Assembly: GCA_018660825.1 (NCBI GenBank)
Contig: JABJJO010000042.1
Location: 23,538 to 87,537 of the forward strand
Reading direction: 5' to 3'
Length of the DNA stretch: 64,000 nt
Origin: Planctomycetaceae bacterium
GTDB lineage: Bacteria; Planctomycetota; Planctomycetia; Pirellulales; Pirellulaceae
Part shown: one piece after another, positions 27,286-36,721 of the stretch
How positions within the stretch are numbered: position 1 is the first letter of the stretch
How the letters are laid out: every line of letters starts with the position of its first letter
Program-made: the position numbers and the translations under genes
The notes under the pieces: model-generated
The model's database searches: none
What the model was told of the DNA's origin: nothing
Seen by the model: only the letters and a program-made list of their open reading frames with translations

Positions 27286-27290
27286 CACTC

Positions 27291-28415
27291 GTGGCCGACA
27301 CAGAATTTTCCGCGAAATTACGAGATACAGTTGAGTCGATTTACCGATATTGCATAGATAGATCCGTTCGATTTGTATTTGCAGAAAGCTGTACGTCAGG
27401 TTTAGCGGCAGCTGTGCTTGGTCGCAAAGCGGGTATCTCGGCGTATTTTTGTGGTTCGTTAGTAACCTACCGTAACAAATCTAAAGAGAATTGGTTGGAG
27501 GTTGGACAGGGGCTTTTACAAGATGACGGTCCAGTTAGCGAAGTGGTGGCGAAAGCAATGGCCGCGAACGCGTTGGCGAAAACCGAAGAAGCAGACGTGG
27601 CGATCTCTATTACGGGACATCTCGGACCCGCAGCGCCATCTGAACTTGATGGATTAGCCATCATTGGTATTGCTATTCGTGATGAAGATGGAAATGCATC
27701 GACCGCTTCGCATTCTTTTCGGCTCAGTAGCGAGTCCCGTGAGCAGCGGCAACAGGAAGCGACGTTTTTGGTCCTTAAGGTGTTAGCTCATACTTTACAA
27801 ATATTTAACGGAATAACAGAAGTGATGTCCGCGAAGAAATCTTGGATCAAGTTAGCGGACGGTGCCATTCAGACGATTTTTCCTGGCTCATTTGATCCTT
27901 GGCACGCTGGCCACGTTACAATGGCACAGTATGTAGAAGATAAATATGGACATGCCCCTTTTTATGAGCTGTCTATTACCAATGTGGACAAGTCGCTAGT
28001 GCAACGGTATTCAGCTCGAATTCGCACATTACCATTTTGTTTTTCAGGAAGATTAATAATTTCCCAAGCCGCCACGTTTGTGGAAAAGGCCCGCCTGTAT
28101 GGAGGGGTTCAATTTATTGCTGGCGTAGATACTATCGCGAGGATTGGTGACAGTCGGTACTATAGTGATGATGAAGAAAATGCCGCTGGCAGCGATGAGC
28201 AAAGAGACGTAGCTATACAAGAGCTAAGTGATCATGGATGCCGATTCATTGTTTTTGGCCGTGAGATGAGCACTGATTTTCAAACGGGTGCTGAAGACGT
28301 CAAAAAATATATGGAGTTGGAGCAGTTGACATTGCCACCGCTGCTGCTGCAGATGTGTGAGGGAGTCCCAGAGAGTGAATTTCGATATGATCAATCGTCA
28401 AGAGATTTGCGGTAA
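27291..28415 (+). CDS. PncC-like NMN deamidase fused to NMNAT-like nucleotidyltransferase
   Basis: The GTG-initiated 374-residue protein joins two domains. Residues 1 to about 165 form a CinA C-terminal/PncC domain (FAESCTSGLAAAV, with the catalytic-type serine at about 33). Such enzymes convert nicotinamide mononucleotide to nicotinic acid mononucleotide. Residues about 195-374 are a nucleotidyltransferase: FPGSFDPWHAGH holds the HxGH motif (H205, H208), and the last residues SSRDLR match the C-terminal SSxxxR element of the NadD family. The second domain would adenylylate the product of the first, giving an NAD-salvage fusion. Substrate specificity is inferred from the pairing. The gene follows the HEAT-like gene by 5 bases. 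Confidence 0.82.
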   Translation: MADTEFSAKLRDTVESIYRYCIDRSVRFVFAESCTSGLAAAVLGRKAGISAYFCGSLVTYRNKSKENWLEVGQGLLQDDGPVSEVVAKAMAANALAKTEEADVAISITGHLGPAAPSELDGLAIIGIAIRDEDGNASTASHSFRLSSESREQRQQEATFLVLKVLAHTLQIFNGITEVMSAKKSWIKLADGAIQTIFPGSFDPWHAGHVTMAQYVEDKYGHAPFYELSITNVDKSLVQRYSARIRTLPFCFSGRLIISQAATFVEKARLYGGVQFIAGVDTIARIGDSRYYSDDEENAAGSDEQRDVAIQELSDHGCRFIVFGREMSTDFQTGAEDVKKYMELEQLTLPPLLLQMCEGVPESEFRYDQSSRDLR

Positions 28416-28429
28416 AGGAATGAGACAAG

Positions 28430-29389
28430 TTGACGACTGATATGCCGCATGTGAATAATGCGATTTCGACGGAGTTGTATACGAAAGGATTCATTTTGGG
28501 ATCCATTTCGTCGGTAGCCTATTCAGCGGCGAATGTTTTTCTGCGTTCGGTCGATCATTGTGATGCGGTGTGGGTATCGTGTGTAAAAGCGGTGCCGACA
28601 TTTGCCATTATGATTCCTTGGCTAATGATCCGCTATTGCAACGGGCACCGGAAAATGCCTTCATTTAAAGCGATTGCGGTTTTGAGTTTGGTGGCCGTGG
28701 TCACCCATTTGTTTGGCAATGTAGGCTTTCAGTGGTCGCTAGATAAAATTGGTATTGGCATTGCTGTTCCGCTCTGTTTGGGTATGGCAATTCTTAGTGG
28801 TGCCATTATCGATGGATTGTTTATGGACGCTAAGCCGAGTGGACGCACGATGGTGTCCATGTGTTTTTTAATTGTGTCAGTTATTGTTTTGTCGCTCGGT
28901 GGCGAAACAGCATTTGAAACGTTGAAAAATGAAATCAAGGCGGGCGACGCCTCTCGGTCTTTATTGGAATGGGGAATTGGATCGGTTATTGTTGCTGGGA
29001 TTGTCTACGGGTCATTTGGTGCAGTGATTAAAACTGCGGGCCGTCGAGGCGTATCGCAACCGATGTTGATGTTGATTATTTCCACCGCCGGGATTTTATT
29101 TTTGTTTGCCCTTAGCTACCAATTGGATGTGTTTAATGTTCCGGAAAACTTAAGTGTTTGGAACATCGGTCGAATGTTGTTAGCTGGGTTGTGTAATACG
29201 ATTGCCTTTGTGGCCTTGGTAGCCGCATTGCAGTTGTTGCCGGTGACCAATGTCAATTTATTTAACGCTTCCCAAGCAGCATTTGGTGCGATCGCTGGCG
29301 TTTTAATTTTTGCTGAACCGGCATCACCATGGATGATCGCCGGCATCTTGCTGACAATTGCCGGTTTGGTGATCATGAAACGTAAATAA
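28430..29389 (+). CDS. EamA/DMT family membrane transporter
   Basis: This 319-residue protein has about ten hydrophobic helices and the pattern of drug/metabolite transporters. It has two EamA halves, with the second half carrying NTIAFVALVAALQLLPVTNVNLFNASQAAFGAIAGVLIFAEP, which is typical of the repeat. The frame opens with TTG at 28430 behind an AAGGA site; the ATG at 28442 is the alternative. The substrate is unknown. It begins 14 bases after the PncC-NMNAT fusion, so import of a pyridine-nucleotide precursor is an idea supported only by proximity. Confidence 0.85.
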   Translation: MTTDMPHVNNAISTELYTKGFILGSISSVAYSAANVFLRSVDHCDAVWVSCVKAVPTFAIMIPWLMIRYCNGHRKMPSFKAIAVLSLVAVVTHLFGNVGFQWSLDKIGIGIAVPLCLGMAILSGAIIDGLFMDAKPSGRTMVSMCFLIVSVIVLSLGGETAFETLKNEIKAGDASRSLLEWGIGSVIVAGIVYGSFGAVIKTAGRRGVSQPMLMLIISTAGILFLFALSYQLDVFNVPENLSVWNIGRMLLAGLCNTIAFVALVAALQLLPVTNVNLFNASQAAFGAIAGVLIFAEPASPWMIAGILLTIAGLVIMKRK

Positions 29390-29490
29390 ACCACTGTCTT
29401 CAGCGATAAACGGCAATGACATCAGGGAGACTTGTCGATTAGACTGTTTACTAAGAAGTTACAAATAAATTGATTGGAATTGTGTAAACG

Positions 29491-30516
29491 ATGGCAATAG
29501 CGTCTGAAAGTTCAACACCAACTCGTCGGCTCTACTTGGGTATCGATGTAGGAGGAACTGGCATCAAATTGGGAGTCGTCGATGATTCAGGTGTTGCGTT
29601 GGGATATGCACAAATTGACACAGAGCACGAGCGGGGTGCCGCTAATGGAGTAAGTCGAATTTTGGACGCTGCGAAGGGTATCGTTGATGAATTGAATTTA
29701 AGTTGGGATGATATTGATGCATTAGGTATTGGTACACCTGGAACGATGGATATTCGAGCAGGCCGGCTGTTGCACATGCCCAACATGTGTGGCTGGGATG
29801 AGTTTCCAATCCGTTCCTATTTAGAAGAGCAATCTGGGAAACCGGTTGCTTTTATGAATGATGGTACAGCGGCAGCATATGGAGAATTCTGGGCTGGCCG
29901 CGGTAAGGAATGCAGTAGTATTGTCATGCTGACGCTTGGCACAGGCGTTGGCGGTGGGATTATAATCTCGGGCCGTTCGCTTGACGGTGAACATAGTCAT
30001 GGCAGTGAATGTGGTCATATTATTATTGATGGCAGTCCAAACGCTCGGCGCTGTCCATGTGGCCAACTGGGGCATCTGGAAGCATACGTCAGCGCGACGA
30101 GTGTTGCTCAGCGAACATTAGAGGGATTACACGCCGGAATCGACTCGTCGCTAACAGAGTTCCTAGAAAACGACTCGTCGCTATCCGCGTTAGCGGTGTT
30201 CGAGCACGCTCAATTAGAAGATGCATTTGCGATTCATATTATTGAGGAAACGGCGGTTTACTTGTCGATAGGGATTACCTCTATTATGCACATCCTTGAC
30301 CCAGACATGGTAATTCTTGGTGGTGCCATGAATTTTGGAGCTCACGATACGGAATCGGGACGTATGTTTATTAAGACGATTCGCGATAAGGTTGCCGTGG
30401 CTACTTTTCCCGTGTTAGCTGAACAGACGATTGTTGATTTTGCAAGTTTAGGGAACCACTGTGGCTTCATTGGCGCCGCAGGCATAGCGCGGGCGCAATT
30501 CATGGCTACGAATTAA
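29491..30516 (+). CDS. glk: ROK family glucokinase
   Basis: This 341-residue sugar kinase has an N-terminal phosphate-binding motif LGIDVGGTGIKLGVVD. The ATP/substrate region reads LGTGVGGGIIISG, and the zinc-binding ROK signature CGHIIIDGSPNARRCPCGQLGHLEAYVS includes a CxCGxxGxxE motif. These support phosphorylation of glucose, or a related hexose, with ATP in the cytoplasm. Length is a little above the 310-330 usual for glucokinases. It is followed 46 bases later by lepA on the same strand. Confidence 0.88.
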   Translation: MAIASESSTPTRRLYLGIDVGGTGIKLGVVDDSGVALGYAQIDTEHERGAANGVSRILDAAKGIVDELNLSWDDIDALGIGTPGTMDIRAGRLLHMPNMCGWDEFPIRSYLEEQSGKPVAFMNDGTAAAYGEFWAGRGKECSSIVMLTLGTGVGGGIIISGRSLDGEHSHGSECGHIIIDGSPNARRCPCGQLGHLEAYVSATSVAQRTLEGLHAGIDSSLTEFLENDSSLSALAVFEHAQLEDAFAIHIIEETAVYLSIGITSIMHILDPDMVILGGAMNFGAHDTESGRMFIKTIRDKVAVATFPVLAEQTIVDFASLGNHCGFIGAAGIARAQFMATN

Positions 30517-30562
30517 CGCGAGTGAATTGACAAAGCACCAACACACAATTAAGACGGACATT

Positions 30563-32365
30563 ATGGATTGTCGTAACATTAGAAATTTTAGCATCATCGC
30601 TCACATCGATCATGGTAAGAGTACGCTTGCTGATCGCATCTTGGAATATACTGGGACGGTTGCTCAACGCGAACTCAAAGACCAGATGCTTGATGACATG
30701 GAGCTTGAGCGAGCGCGAGGGATTACGATCAAGGCTCGCAGCGTGAGTCTAAAATATCGTCATGAGGGGACAGACTATCAGCTCAACTTAATTGACACTC
30801 CAGGGCATGTTGACTTTCAGTATGAGGTATCGCGTGCGCTAACTTGCTGCGAAGGCGCCTTGTTGTTGGTGGATGCTTTTCAGGGTGTCGAAGCGCAAAC
30901 GGTAGCCAACGCTTATAGTGCTATTGAGCACGATTTGACGATTATCCCGGTCATTAATAAAATCGATTTGGATTACGCGCGAGTTGATGAGGTGACGGAA
31001 GAGATCGAACAGCAATTTGGGCTCGGCGGGGATGAAATTCAATGTGTAAGCGCTAAAGAAGGGATTGGCATAGAAGGATTGCTGGAGTCTATAATCAACA
31101 CGATTCCTCCTCCTAAAGGTGCCCCGGAAGCGGAGTTGCAGGCAATGGTCTTTGATTCTCATTACGATGAATTCCGAGGAGCTATTACCTATATCCGTAT
31201 CATGAATGGCACGATTCGTAAGGGCGACAAGATTACGTTCATGCGAGCATCTTCTTCTCACGAGGTCGTTGAAATTGGTCAGTTTGTGCCACAACCCCAG
31301 GCTTGTGAAGGCTTAGGTGCTGGCCAAGTGGGATATGTGATATGTAATATCAAATCATTAGATATGGTTCATGTTGGTGACACGTTGTGCCGACATAATT
31401 CCGATGTTGAGGCGTTGCAAGGCTATCAAGAGCCTAAACGTATGGTGTATTGTGGATTATATCCATCAGATGGACAGGATTTTAAAGAGCTACGAGATGC
31501 TCTGGGTCGGTTAAAAATAAATGATCCAAGTTTCGTGTTTGAGCCAGAGACTAGCAAAGCATTAGGTTTTGGCTTTCGGTGTGGTTTTTTGGGACTGCTG
31601 CATATGGAAATTGTGCAACAGCGGTTGGAGCAAGAGTCCGATGTGGACCTTATCCAAACGGCGCCCAATGTCACTTATGAATTGACTACGAAAAAAGGTG
31701 AAGAGTTAGTCATTCATCGTCCCCAAGAAGTTCCGGATAGCGGCGAAATCGAAGAATTTCGACAACCAATTGTACGTGTTAATTTCATTGCGCCGGCGGA
31801 GTACATTGGTGTGATCATGAAACTGTGTAACGATCGTCGCGGGGTTCAGCAATCACAAGAATATCTCTCGACAACACGGATGATGTTGACCTACGACTTG
31901 CCCTTGGCGGAAGTTATTTACGACTTGCATGACAAATTGAAAAGCGCAACGCGCGGTTACGGTACGATGGACTATGAGCTATTAGGGTATTACCCTGCAG
32001 ATTTAGTTCGAATGGATATTTTGGTTAATGGGAACCGAGTGGATGCTTTGAGCATTATTTGTGATCGCGTCGATTCTCAACGGCGGGGACGCGCTGTTTG
32101 TAAAAAATTAAAACTTGAGATCAACCGTCACATGTTTGAAGTGGCGGTACAGGCAGCTATTGGTGCCAAGGTGATTGCTCGCGAGACCGTGCGAGCGCTA
32201 CGAAAGAATGTTACCGCTAAATGTTATGGCGGTGATATTTCTCGTAAAAAGAAACTTTGGGCAAAACAAAAAGAAGGCAAGAAGCGAATGAAAAGTGTAG
32301 GGAGTGTTGATATTCCGCAAAAGGCCTTCATGGCAGTATTGGAATCGGGCCAGGACCAGAATTAA
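30563..32365 (+). CDS. lepA: Elongation factor 4 (LepA)
   Basis: The start is placed at the ATG at 30563, which gives 600 residues and the conserved N-terminus MDCRNIRNFSIIAHIDHGKST. A TTG 12 codons upstream opens a longer frame that is unlikely. LepA is a ribosome-associated GTPase of the EF-G family. G1 AHIDHGKST, G3 DTPGH and G4 NKID are all present. Domain II, the EF-G-like domains and the unique C-terminal domain (VKCYGGDISRKKKLWAKQKEGKKRM-type sequence) are intact. Two signal peptidase genes follow, the first only 2 bases downstream, echoing the lepA-lepB arrangement in other bacteria. Confidence 0.96.
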   Translation: MDCRNIRNFSIIAHIDHGKSTLADRILEYTGTVAQRELKDQMLDDMELERARGITIKARSVSLKYRHEGTDYQLNLIDTPGHVDFQYEVSRALTCCEGALLLVDAFQGVEAQTVANAYSAIEHDLTIIPVINKIDLDYARVDEVTEEIEQQFGLGGDEIQCVSAKEGIGIEGLLESIINTIPPPKGAPEAELQAMVFDSHYDEFRGAITYIRIMNGTIRKGDKITFMRASSSHEVVEIGQFVPQPQACEGLGAGQVGYVICNIKSLDMVHVGDTLCRHNSDVEALQGYQEPKRMVYCGLYPSDGQDFKELRDALGRLKINDPSFVFEPETSKALGFGFRCGFLGLLHMEIVQQRLEQESDVDLIQTAPNVTYELTTKKGEELVIHRPQEVPDSGEIEEFRQPIVRVNFIAPAEYIGVIMKLCNDRRGVQQSQEYLSTTRMMLTYDLPLAEVIYDLHDKLKSATRGYGTMDYELLGYYPADLVRMDILVNGNRVDALSIICDRVDSQRRGRAVCKKLKLEINRHMFEVAVQAAIGAKVIARETVRALRKNVTAKCYGGDISRKKKLWAKQKEGKKRMKSVGSVDIPQKAFMAVLESGQDQN

Positions 32366-32367
32366 AC

Positions 32368-33678
32368 GTGGACAAACAACCGCATCATATCAAAGGGGTT
32401 ACGCTGCTGTGCCTTGCGATTGTTGCTACCGGTGGAGTTATTGGCTGGTTGTTATCACGCGATTCTGAAACAGCGAAAGTGTATACGGTTCGCCCAATTG
32501 TGTCGGGGAGCATGGCCAACGCCGCTCCTGGACCCCATCTGCAAATTCAATGTCACGATTGTGGTATCGCTTATCGCTGTGATGTAACGACTGTCGGCGA
32601 AGACCATTTGCCGGTGTGCTACAACTGTGGTGCGATAAACTCGATTGAGGGTCGCCGTGGGCATGCCGGTCAAGTTGCGTATGCAGCAGGCGACATTAGG
32701 CGGTGGTCAAAGGTCGTTTTTACCGCGCCTGAATCAGCCGACGACTCAGGCTTGCTACTAAAACGCATCGTGGCTTTACCTGGTGAGCAGTTGGGATTTG
32801 TGGACGGTGACTTGTGGATCAATGGGACTCGCTATCAGAAGTCCTTGCGAGAGTTTGATTTGTTGCAGATTCCTGTTTTTGATAGTCGATACCGCCCTCT
32901 GGATTCGCAGCATTCATTTCTGAGTCGATTTGCGGTTGGAATGAATGAACAGGCATGGTTGATCACCCCGACTGGTGAATTTGCATTTGATGCTGCGGAG
33001 AACCCATCTCACCAATGGCTAGAATATATTCACTGGAATGTTATCGCGGGGTTTGTGCCTCAAGTACAACGAGGTTCGGCTGACGCTATTTTAGATTATC
33101 ATCCCTACAACCAATATATCTCTCGGCCACAATTGAATTTCGTGGATGATTATGTCGTTGATCTTTGGGTGACGACGCATACTGCGCCGGTATTTCAATT
33201 TCGATTATTGGATGTGGACGTGACCGTCGATTGCGAAGGTCATACGGTCAGCGTTTCACAAGGCGTTCAATATTGTGGGCAGCAATCGATTGACGAAACG
33301 ACAGTACCGTTGAAGCAACCTTGGAAAATTAGGGTTGGACGTTTAGATGGTCGAGTCGTTGTGCAGATCAATTCACAACAATGGGCTTTCGACTTTAAAC
33401 CAATCCTACCGACGGGCAACTACGTCGATGACCGATTGGTACGACAACGACCGTTTGCCATCGCAGCCGCAGTGGGAAATTTAGAGATCAAGCGGATTTT
33501 AATTGCGCGAGATATTTATTGGTTAGCACCGAACGGTAGGGACCACTCATGGCAGCTTTCGTCAGAGTTGCCGCCCGACAAATTTTTTCTGGTTGGAGAT
33601 AATCAACCGGTTTCTCGAGATTCTCGTCATTGGAATCAAGGCATCCATCGGTCACTGATTCAAGGCGTTGTGCAGTAA
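32368..33678 (+). CDS. Signal peptidase I-like protein with zinc ribbon and beta insert
   Basis: The GTG-initiated 436-residue protein begins 2 bases after lepA. It has one N-terminal membrane segment (about residues 11-29). The catalytic serine motif is SGSM (S48) and the general-base lysine is in LKRIVALPGE (K132). Near residue 410 GDNQPVSRDSR is the last conserved box of S26 peptidases. Between serine and lysine lie two cysteine pairs (C62/C65 and C84/C87) that form a probable zinc ribbon, which ordinary signal peptidases lack. A beta-rich stretch of about 100 residues (about 225-370) sits before the last box and resembles a concanavalin-like sandwich. All key residues are present, so it may be active. 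Confidence 0.82.
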   Translation: MDKQPHHIKGVTLLCLAIVATGGVIGWLLSRDSETAKVYTVRPIVSGSMANAAPGPHLQIQCHDCGIAYRCDVTTVGEDHLPVCYNCGAINSIEGRRGHAGQVAYAAGDIRRWSKVVFTAPESADDSGLLLKRIVALPGEQLGFVDGDLWINGTRYQKSLREFDLLQIPVFDSRYRPLDSQHSFLSRFAVGMNEQAWLITPTGEFAFDAAENPSHQWLEYIHWNVIAGFVPQVQRGSADAILDYHPYNQYISRPQLNFVDDYVVDLWVTTHTAPVFQFRLLDVDVTVDCEGHTVSVSQGVQYCGQQSIDETTVPLKQPWKIRVGRLDGRVVVQINSQQWAFDFKPILPTGNYVDDRLVRQRPFAIAAAVGNLEIKRILIARDIYWLAPNGRDHSWQLSSELPPDKFFLVGDNQPVSRDSRHWNQGIHRSLIQGVVQ

Positions 33679-33769
33679 ATAGTGCCGCACCTCCCTGACT
33701 CTGCCCTCGTTATAAATAGATGGATAGAGTATATTTGCAACCAACGGAACTTTTCCTTTCGAGTCATCG

Positions 33770-33775
33770 TATAAT
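33770..33775 (+). promoter_or_regulatory. Possible -10 box (TATAAT)
   Basis: A perfect TATAAT lies 49 bases upstream of the second signal peptidase gene. No clear -35 element is found at the right distance. An own promoter would fit the 146-base gap between the two peptidase genes. Confidence 0.35.
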
Positions 33776-33824
33776 CCCCTATACACCCCGTGCAAGTTCA
33801 TTTCCGACTGAGAGATTTTGATAA

Positions 33825-35879
33825 ATGACGGACAAAAAACAAATTGAGCGATACCGCAAGTTGCCCTTGATGTTGCAACGCGATTTGTTGGAAGGTTTCG
33901 CGGCCGCAGTGATCTTGGCATTTATTTTCCGTGGATTTGTTGCTGAAGCATATGTCATCCCGACGGGCTCGATGGCTCACGGTTTGCAAGGGCGACATAT
34001 GGATCACGAATGTCCAAAGTGTAATTTTCCATATCGGTCGGGTGCCAGCGAAGAAAATGATGGCGATGGAGAGGTGATTGCAACGACGTGCCCACAGTGT
34101 GGTTTTGTCGATGTGTTAGACAAGGTAAACGAAATAAACGAGCGTTCCTTCTCGGGCGATCGAATTTTGGTTAATAAGTTTGCCTATGCATTAAGCGACC
34201 CAGAGCGGTGGGATGTGATTGTCTTTAAGTATCCCTACGAAGCGACGACTAACTACATCAAGCGATTGATTGGGCTACCGGGTGAAGTTGTGCGATTATC
34301 CAACGGCGATGTTTATACCCGCCCCACGGACAATCTCGACGCGGCCTTTGAAATGGCTCGTAAGCCGGTTGGTAAGCAGCTCTCGATGATGCAGCTTGTG
34401 TATGACACACAATATCGTTCAAGTGCGTTGGATGAAGTTATGTGGCCGCAACCGTGGCGGATGGTCGGTGAATATCGATCACGATATCATCCTAGTGAAC
34501 AGGAAGGCGTCGCGGGGTATTGGTCAATGTCGACTCAGGGATTTAAAGCTACGATTGATGGTAGTCGCAAAGAAGAAACAGTCGGATTACGTTATCACCA
34601 CCACATCCCAGATTCGACATTTTGGGTTGATTACAACCAACATCGAGTTGCCGCGAATTTAGCGGAAAAATCAGGAGACGCTATTCGAGCTAAAAAAATT
34701 CGTGAAGGGATGAAAGTCCGCTGGTGGCCTCTTCCTAAACTCATCACGGACGCGTATGCATACAATCGAGTGATCAATGATGATGTGTCCTATTTTGGCG
34801 AAGTTGTTTTTGCGTCGTGGGATCAAGCGGCACAACCAGTCGATAACTCGGATGACGCCAAACTAACAGCCTTTATCTCTAATTTTCGCGAGCACTTAGA
34901 AGGCGATCAAATCATCGCAGGACGATCGCGCGATTTGCTAACGCAAAATTTGAAAATCAAATGGCCCAGTGGAAGTGATCGAGGCAACTATTGGGTCGGT
35001 GATTTAGCAGTAGAATTTGAAATCAGTGTTGCGAATGATACAGGAACGATCGGTTTTGACATTGTGGAATCTGGTGTTTATTATCAAGGCAGCATTGACA
35101 TCGCAACTGGCGAACTAAAGTTGTCGATTGATAATGGAAATGAATTATTTGTAGGGGAAAGCTCTGAAGTTGCAACGATCCAGGGGGCCACTAATTTGAA
35201 AGGTGCCGGTGAATATGAAATCCGGTTTTCAAATTTTGATAATGAGCTGCGAGTTTGGCTTGACGGTGAATTAATAGAGTTATCACAAAAGGCGACTTAT
35301 GTGACAGACCAAATACTTGGCCCTAAATGGTCGGAGCGCGATCCTGGTGACTTAATGCCTGCGGGAATTAGTTCCAAAGGCGTTGCTATGACGGTCAAAA
35401 ACGCGCGAGTTTTTCGTGATGGCTATTATATCGCTACTAATCAAGCAGGATTTCCAATGGGAACAGAATATAACCATTGGTCCATGAGTGAATTGCAATC
35501 CATGCGGCAATTGGTAGCTGGTGTCGAACCATTTTGGATGGAAGTGGATGATTGGGATTCGAGTAACATCTATAAGATCGCTAAACTGCGACTGCACTTG
35601 GATTTTTTCCCATTATGGACCCGCACAAAATTTTTCACAGACCGAGCGACCGTTGAATTTGAAGTAGCTCAAGACGAATTTTTGCCGATGGGAGATAACA
35701 GTCCGGCGAGCAGCGATGGTCGTGGTTGGTATCCGATTCTGGGCAAAAACAGCTTCCATCGTAGCCTATTAATTGGGGAAGCATTGATGATTTATTGGCC
35801 TCATGCGTGGTACATCGATTTAGGTGGCAAAGCGGTTCCCGCTATTCCGAACTTTCCGAAGATCAAGGTAATACAGTAA
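33825..35879 (+). CDS. lepB: Signal peptidase I with zinc ribbon and large beta insert
   Basis: This 684-residue S26 peptidase is much longer than the usual 250-320. It has one membrane segment (about residues 22-40), the catalytic serine in PTGSM (S49), and the general base in YIKRLIGLPGE (K146). The final box GDNSPASSDGRGW lies near residue 625. Cysteine pairs at 63/66 and 89/92, between serine and lysine, form a probable zinc ribbon, as in the neighbour. An insert of over 400 residues includes a beta-rich part (about 385-500, ending LRVWLDGELIEL) like a LamG or concanavalin sandwich. It is the better match to a housekeeping signal peptidase. Its target set is unknown. Confidence 0.88.
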   Translation: MTDKKQIERYRKLPLMLQRDLLEGFAAAVILAFIFRGFVAEAYVIPTGSMAHGLQGRHMDHECPKCNFPYRSGASEENDGDGEVIATTCPQCGFVDVLDKVNEINERSFSGDRILVNKFAYALSDPERWDVIVFKYPYEATTNYIKRLIGLPGEVVRLSNGDVYTRPTDNLDAAFEMARKPVGKQLSMMQLVYDTQYRSSALDEVMWPQPWRMVGEYRSRYHPSEQEGVAGYWSMSTQGFKATIDGSRKEETVGLRYHHHIPDSTFWVDYNQHRVAANLAEKSGDAIRAKKIREGMKVRWWPLPKLITDAYAYNRVINDDVSYFGEVVFASWDQAAQPVDNSDDAKLTAFISNFREHLEGDQIIAGRSRDLLTQNLKIKWPSGSDRGNYWVGDLAVEFEISVANDTGTIGFDIVESGVYYQGSIDIATGELKLSIDNGNELFVGESSEVATIQGATNLKGAGEYEIRFSNFDNELRVWLDGELIELSQKATYVTDQILGPKWSERDPGDLMPAGISSKGVAMTVKNARVFRDGYYIATNQAGFPMGTEYNHWSMSELQSMRQLVAGVEPFWMEVDDWDSSNIYKIAKLRLHLDFFPLWTRTKFFTDRATVEFEVAQDEFLPMGDNSPASSDGRGWYPILGKNSFHRSLLIGEALMIYWPHAWYIDLGGKAVPAIPNFPKIKVIQ

Positions 35880-35936
35880 GATATGTCAGCGGGATAACTT
35901 GGTGTTTAACCTGTTACCATCAACTCGGATACTCAC

Positions 35937-36671
35937 ATGCCTATTTTGGAAGCTAAGGGTCTAGTAAAATCATTTCGTCGTCGGCGAGTGGTCAACGGGA
36001 TCAACTTGCGTGTTGAGAGGGGGGAGATTATCGGTTTGCTCGGTGTCAATGGTGCTGGCAAGACGACGAGTTTTAAAATGATATGTGGCATGTTGCCCCC
36101 GGACTCTGGCCAAGTCTTCCTCAAAGGGCAGGACGTTACTAATTGGCCGATGTACAAACGGTCACGTGAATGTAGCATGGGGTATTTAGCTCAAGAATCC
36201 AGTGTCTTTCAAAATCTATCGGTTGAGCAGAATTTGATCATGATGATCGAAATGCAAGACATCAAAGGGACAAGGAAAAAAGAGTTTTGCAATGAGCTGC
36301 TTGATCGATTCAGCATCACTAAAATCCGAAAAACCAAAGCGGGTAAGATCTCAGGTGGCGAGCGACGGCGTTTAGAGATAGCGAGATGTTTGGTTTCTGA
36401 TCCAGAGATCGTGATGCTAGACGAGCCTTTTTCGGGCGTTGATCCGATTACAGTGCAGAGTATACAGGTCTCGATTGAAGCATTACGCGATCAGGGCATC
36501 TCTATTTTGATTACCGACCACGCTGTTCGTGAAATGCTTAATATTGTTGATCGCGGGTATGTGATTGCCGCCGGTGAAGTGATGTTCGAAGGAGAGCCTC
36601 AAGAAATTTGGGATAACGAAGATGTTCGCCGCAAATATTTGGGCAACATGGGAAAACAAAAAATCGCGTGA
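35937..36671 (+). CDS. lptB: Lipopolysaccharide export ABC ATPase
   Basis: The 244-residue protein is an ABC ATPase with Walker A GVNGAGKTT, the Q-loop region GYLAQESSVFQNLSVEQN, signature ISGGERRRLEIAR and Walker B IVMLDEPFSGVDP. The C-terminal part ends DVRRKYLGNMGKQ. The YLAQESSVF and SVEQNL elements are typical of LptB, which drives LPS transport from the inner membrane with LptFG. It follows lepB by 57 bases and has no lptFG or lptC nearby in this window. Planctomycetes make outer membranes with LPS-like lipids, so the assignment is reasonable. Confidence 0.88.
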   Translation: MPILEAKGLVKSFRRRRVVNGINLRVERGEIIGLLGVNGAGKTTSFKMICGMLPPDSGQVFLKGQDVTNWPMYKRSRECSMGYLAQESSVFQNLSVEQNLIMMIEMQDIKGTRKKEFCNELLDRFSITKIRKTKAGKISGGERRRLEIARCLVSDPEIVMLDEPFSGVDPITVQSIQVSIEALRDQGISILITDHAVREMLNIVDRGYVIAAGEVMFEGEPQEIWDNEDVRRKYLGNMGKQKIA

Positions 36672-36721
36672 TGGCTCGTCGGAGTGATTATCCAAAATTG
36701 AAACGACAGGTTTTACTCCGT

